Shown piece after piece: positions 6,258-9,797 of a stretch of 9,797 bases of DNA. The DNA is taken from contig DKGH01000030.1 of the NCBI GenBank assembly GCA_002453165.1, positions 24,709-34,505 of the forward strand, in the 5' to 3' direction. Origin of the DNA: Verrucomicrobia bacterium UBA6775 (GTDB lineage Bacteria > Verrucomicrobiota > Verrucomicrobiia > Limisphaerales > UBA1096). The notes below the pieces were generated by a model. That model made no database searches. It worked only from the letters and a program-made list of their open reading frames with translations, and was not told where the DNA came from. How positions within the stretch are numbered: the first letter of the stretch is position 1; every line of letters starts with the position of its first letter. The translations under genes were made by a program, and so were the position numbers.

Positions 6258-9200
6258 ATGAGATTACTAACTCTACTTTTCCTCACCGCCGCCTTTACCG
6301 CGCCTGGCTTCTCAAGCCAAGCCAAGGCCGACGACGGCCCGATCCGCGTTTTGTTCCTCGGCCACGAGAGCGAGCATCACAACTCCAACCTGTACTACCC
6401 GATGCTCTCCCGCGCGCTTGGCCGGGATGCGATCTATTTCGACTACGTCACCTCGGTCGAGGAGGCGCTGGGCGACGCCGACTATCTCGGCAAGTTTGAC
6501 GCCCTGCTGCTCTACGCCAACCACGGCCGGATCGAGCCGCACCAGTGGAAGAACCTGAAGGACTACGTCGAGGGCGGCGGCGGCTTCGTGCCGGTGCACT
6601 GCGCGAGCTGGTGCTTTGGCAACGAACCGGGGTTCGACAAGCTCGTCGGCGGCCGGTTCAAAAGCCATCAGGGGGCGGAGTTCGCGGCCAAAATCGTGAA
6701 GCCGGATCATCCGGCGATGAAGGACGTGAAGGAGTTCACCGCCTGGGACGAGACCTATTTTCACAACAATCACAACACGGAAAACCGCACGGTGCTGATG
6801 GTGCGCGAGGCGATGCCGGGCGATCCGCACACCAAGCCGGAGCCGTGGACATGGGTGCGCACGCAGGGCAAGGGCCGCGTGTTTTACACTGCCTCGGGCC
6901 ACGACCAGCGCGTCTGGAGCCACAGCGATTTTCATCAACTCATCAAGAGCGGCATCCTGTGGTCGGTCGGCGACAAGGCGCGTAAGCGTTATGACAACTT
7001 CATCGCCAAGCGGACGCCGCTCAAGTACGAGAAGCGCGACAACATCCCGAACTACGAGCGCCGCCCCGAGCCGCTCCAGTACCAGCTCCCGCTCTCGCCC
7101 GAGGACAGCATGAAGTACACGCACGTGCCGGTCGGCTTCCGCATGGAGTTGTTCGCCGCCGAGCCGGATGTCATCAACCCGATCTATATGGCGTGGGACG
7201 AGCGCGGCCGCCTCTGGGTGGTCGAGACGGTGGATTACCCTAACGAGTTCAAGGACGGCCGCAAGGGCAACGACCGCATCAAGATTTGTGAGGACACCGA
7301 CGGCGACGGTAAGGCCGACAAGTTCACCGTGTTCGCCGAGGGCTTCAACATCCCAACCTCGATGACCTTTGCCCGCGGCGGGGTCATCCTCGCGCATGCG
7401 CCGGAGTTTTATTTCCTCAAGGACACGGACGGCGACGACAAGGCGGACGTCCGCGAGGTGATGTTCACAGGCTGGGGTGTGGGCGACACGCACGCCGGGC
7501 CGAGCAACCTGCGCTACGGGTTCGACAACTGGATCTACGGCACGGTCGGCTACGCCCGCTTCAACGGCTCGCTTGGCGGCAAACAACACAACTTTGGCAT
7601 GGGCGTGTTTCGCTTCAAGTCGGACGCCTCGGACATTGAGTTTTTGCACCAGTTCAACAACAACACCTGGGGGCTTGGCTTTAACGCCGCCGGTGACATC
7701 TTCGGCTCGACCGCCAACAACAATCCGACTTTCTTCGGCGGTATCCCTGCAACAGTATTTGGCGAGGATCGCCAAATGAGCGCAAAAATGATCGCCGACT
7801 CTCGCACGTTCCACCCAATCACCCCGAATATCCGACAAGTGGACGCATTCAACGCCTACACAGCCGGCTGCGGACATGCATTTGCCACCTCAGCTGCTTT
7901 TCCTAAAAAATATCGCGACAGAGCCGCATTTATATGTGGACCCACCGGTAACCTTCTAGGTACTTATTACATAACTCAGAAAGGTGCAGGCTATAGTGCC
8001 AAAAATGGGTTCAGCTTTGTTGCAAGCGCCGACGAGTGGTTTTCACCAATCGTCGCCGAGGTTGGCCCGGACGGGCACCTCTGGATCGCCGACTGGTACA
8101 ACTTCATCATCCAGCACAACCCCACTCCAAGCATCGGGCGTGGCGGATACGCAGCTCGCAATGGTCGCGGCAATGCTCACATCAACCCAAACCGCGACCG
8201 GCAACACGGCCGTATCTACCGCGTTATTTGGGAAGGCGCTCAGAAATCAAAGATTACATCACTGGCTAATGCCAGCCCCCTACAACTTGTAAAAGCGCTT
8301 GATAATGATAACTTATTTTGGAGACAAACAGCACAACGTTTAATAGTTAACAATAAAATGTTTGATAAAGTTGAGGCGCTCCAAAACCGAGTACTTCTCC
8401 CCGGTGTTGGAGCAATTCATGCACTGTGGGCTCTAAAAGGGCTTGGTAAAATAAACGAAAATACCATAAAATCAGCACTAAAAAATAAAGATGCGGCAGT
8501 AAGGCGCAATGCAGTTCGCGCTCTTGAAAATGTAAAAAAAGATGAAGAATTGCTATACAATAGCTCAACACTCACCGACAAAGATTTATTAGTTCGTCTT
8601 AGTGCAATTGTAAAATTAGCTCAATTTAATGAAACTCCAGTTCATAAACGGGCAGCCGGTATACTATCTGAAGATGAAATAAATAACAAAGACGAATGGC
8701 TTAAACTAGCCCTCAAAGCAGCTGGAGCAGAAAAAGCCAATATTATAGGCTATGAAAAAGGTCCCAACTTGTTGCAAAATGCTTCGTTTGAATCACACAA
8801 TGACCAGCTTCCTACAAATTGGAAAATACGCACATATAGCGGTAACGGAACAGACGTTCAACACAGCATTGAAAAAAGAAACATACACATAAAAACCGGT
8901 AAAGCATCTTTAAAGATTCAATCAGAAAGCGGACATGACACTAGTCTCTTCACTACCGTGAAGCTCAACTCCGGCTCCACCTATGCCATGAGCGCGTGGA
9001 TTAAGACCCAGGGCGTAAAAGGCGGACACGGAGCATTACTAAACATTCATGAACTCCAACACAATGGTAAATCATCAGCAGTAAAAGGTGATAATGATTG
9101 GAAAAAAGTAGAATTGGTTTTTGAAAGCAATCAGTCCGGTTCATTTACACTTAACTGCCTTTTCGGCGGTTGGGGTAAAGCAAAAGGAACTGCTTGGTTC

Positions 9201-9698
9201 GACGATATTTCACTAAATGAAGTTAAGCCTATTCTCGATAACAACATTCAAAAAACTGATAAAACCGAAATAGCGACTATAGTTAAGAATATTTATAATA
9301 ATAATGATTATATTTATAAAGATAAATTTAAAATTAAAATTAGCACTGTAAAAGATAAAATGATGTATGATGTTAAAGAATTTTCTGTTGAAACTGGACG
9401 ACTAGTATCACTGCAGTTTGTTAATAAAGACCTAGCACCTCATAACTTGCTAATAGTTAAGCCAGGGAAAGCTGATGAAGTTTCAAATCTAGCAATATCA
9501 CTTGCTGAGGATGGCCCAAAAAAAGAATGGCGTCCTGATACTCCACTAATTTTATGGGGATCAAAAATGATTAACCAAAATCAGTCAGATGAGATAATTT
9601 TTAACGCACCTGATCCCGGTATCTATCCATTCATTTGTACATATCCAGGACACTCTCAAATGATGAGAGGAATAATGAAAGTAAAAAAATCTAAATAG
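6258..9698 (+). CDS. secreted ThuA / PVC-type dehydrogenase / HEAT / CBM-like / cupredoxin fusion protein
   Basis: A 1146-residue exported protein. Residues 1-24 are a signal peptide (MRLLTLLFLTAAFTAPG, cleavage near AKA-DD). Residues about 28-248 are a ThuA domain (IRVLFLGHESEHHN, GGGFVPVHCASW, GRVFYTASGHDQRVW). Residues about 285-657 are the PVC-type membrane-bound dehydrogenase beta-propeller (PVGFRMELFAAEPDV, NLRYGFDNWIYG, FSPIVAEVGPDGHLWIADWY, GRIYRVIW), with Asp-rich calcium-type loops at 346-354 and 389-397. Residues about 665-830 are HEAT-like helical repeats. Residues about 836-990 look like a carbohydrate-binding beta-sandwich (NLLQNASFES, TAWFDDISL). Residues about 1030-1146 are a cupredoxin with His1062, Cys1127, His1132 and Met1136 as type-1 copper ligands (CTYPGHSQMM). 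There is no CxxCH haem motif. The frame is open from a GTG at 6078, but the ATG at 6258 begins the signal peptide and avoids overlap with the polymerase gene. GC content falls sharply near residue 660. It probably oxidises a sugar or related alcohol; the substrate is unknown. Confidence 0.9.
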   Translation: MRLLTLLFLTAAFTAPGFSSQAKADDGPIRVLFLGHESEHHNSNLYYPMLSRALGRDAIYFDYVTSVEEALGDADYLGKFDALLLYANHGRIEPHQWKNLKDYVEGGGGFVPVHCASWCFGNEPGFDKLVGGRFKSHQGAEFAAKIVKPDHPAMKDVKEFTAWDETYFHNNHNTENRTVLMVREAMPGDPHTKPEPWTWVRTQGKGRVFYTASGHDQRVWSHSDFHQLIKSGILWSVGDKARKRYDNFIAKRTPLKYEKRDNIPNYERRPEPLQYQLPLSPEDSMKYTHVPVGFRMELFAAEPDVINPIYMAWDERGRLWVVETVDYPNEFKDGRKGNDRIKICEDTDGDGKADKFTVFAEGFNIPTSMTFARGGVILAHAPEFYFLKDTDGDDKADVREVMFTGWGVGDTHAGPSNLRYGFDNWIYGTVGYARFNGSLGGKQHNFGMGVFRFKSDASDIEFLHQFNNNTWGLGFNAAGDIFGSTANNNPTFFGGIPATVFGEDRQMSAKMIADSRTFHPITPNIRQVDAFNAYTAGCGHAFATSAAFPKKYRDRAAFICGPTGNLLGTYYITQKGAGYSAKNGFSFVASADEWFSPIVAEVGPDGHLWIADWYNFIIQHNPTPSIGRGGYAARNGRGNAHINPNRDRQHGRIYRVIWEGAQKSKITSLANASPLQLVKALDNDNLFWRQTAQRLIVNNKMFDKVEALQNRVLLPGVGAIHALWALKGLGKINENTIKSALKNKDAAVRRNAVRALENVKKDEELLYNSSTLTDKDLLVRLSAIVKLAQFNETPVHKRAAGILSEDEINNKDEWLKLALKAAGAEKANIIGYEKGPNLLQNASFESHNDQLPTNWKIRTYSGNGTDVQHSIEKRNIHIKTGKASLKIQSESGHDTSLFTTVKLNSGSTYAMSAWIKTQGVKGGHGALLNIHELQHNGKSSAVKGDNDWKKVELVFESNQSGSFTLNCLFGGWGKAKGTAWFDDISLNEVKPILDNNIQKTDKTEIATIVKNIYNNNDYIYKDKFKIKISTVKDKMMYDVKEFSVETGRLVSLQFVNKDLAPHNLLIVKPGKADEVSNLAISLAEDGPKKEWRPDTPLILWGSKMINQNQSDEIIFNAPDPGIYPFICTYPGHSQMMRGIMKVKKSK

Positions 9699-9797
9699 AT
9701 ATTGGTAAATATAATATTATCTTATTTTTTAATTTTTAAAAATTGAATTACGACGACCACATCGGTATTTAGTTTTTATAGATATTTCTCTTCAATC
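9699..9797. other. AT-rich tail after the dehydrogenase fusion gene
   Basis: No gene is visible in these 99 bases. They continue the low-GC composition of the 3' end of the preceding gene. AATTTTTAAAAATT at 9731-9744 is a perfect 14-bp palindrome next to a T-run; it might help end transcription, but it lacks the GC-rich stem of a standard intrinsic terminator. Confidence 0.5.

Noticed and set aside
6312..7877. Long open frame (521 codons) antisense to the dehydrogenase fusion gene
   Set aside because: It covers only the GC-rich part, ends where composition changes, and its Val-, His- and Ala-rich translation shows no domain.
1..9797. CRISPR array, tRNA, rRNA, insertion sequence or prophage genes
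   Set aside because: I found no spaced direct repeats, no tRNA-like cloverleaf, no transposase or integrase motif and no phage gene on either strand; the repeats seen are short dispersed palindromes.

Overview
The window looks like a piece of a Verrucomicrobiota (PVC-group) genome, probably from an environmental or metagenomic source. The best evidence is the large secreted ThuA plus PVC-type membrane-bound dehydrogenase protein on the right, a family expanded in Verrucomicrobia and Planctomycetes. A DUF6786-like exported protein and the absence of clear Shine-Dalgarno sequences before any gene fit this. The assignment rests on gene families only; there is no rRNA or other phylogenetic marker here.

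Left half (1-4591), minus strand: four genes read right to left with gaps of 46, 46 and 18 bp, so probably one operon. In order of transcription they are a KamA-family (lysine 2,3-aminomutase-like) radical SAM enzyme, a SurA-like periplasmic peptidyl-prolyl isomerase, a secreted 323-residue protein of unknown function, and a DUF6786-like exported protein that runs off the left edge. Three of the four carry export signals, so apart from the aminomutase the operon serves the cell envelope. A 9-bp stem fills the gap between the first two genes, and a perfect 14-bp palindrome lies in the gap after the isomerase gene.

Centre (4592-6150): a divergent intergenic region, then a Y-family translesion DNA polymerase on the plus strand with intact catalytic carboxylates and a candidate beta-clamp-binding peptide near its C-terminus.

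Right (6258-9698), plus strand: a 1146-residue secreted multidomain protein: signal peptide, ThuA domain, PVC-type dehydrogenase beta-propeller, HEAT-like helical repeats, a carbohydrate-binding-like beta-sandwich and a C-terminal type-1 copper (cupredoxin) domain. It probably oxidises a sugar or related compound outside the cytoplasm and passes electrons to the fused copper centre.

Two patterns go beyond the gene list. First, a palindrome family built on CGCTTGGCCAAGCG recurs in genes and gaps on both sides of the window, far more often than base composition predicts. Second, GC content switches sharply inside two intact reading frames (the aminomutase and the large dehydrogenase); in the latter, the lasting drop falls at the boundary between the propeller and the helical-repeat domain.
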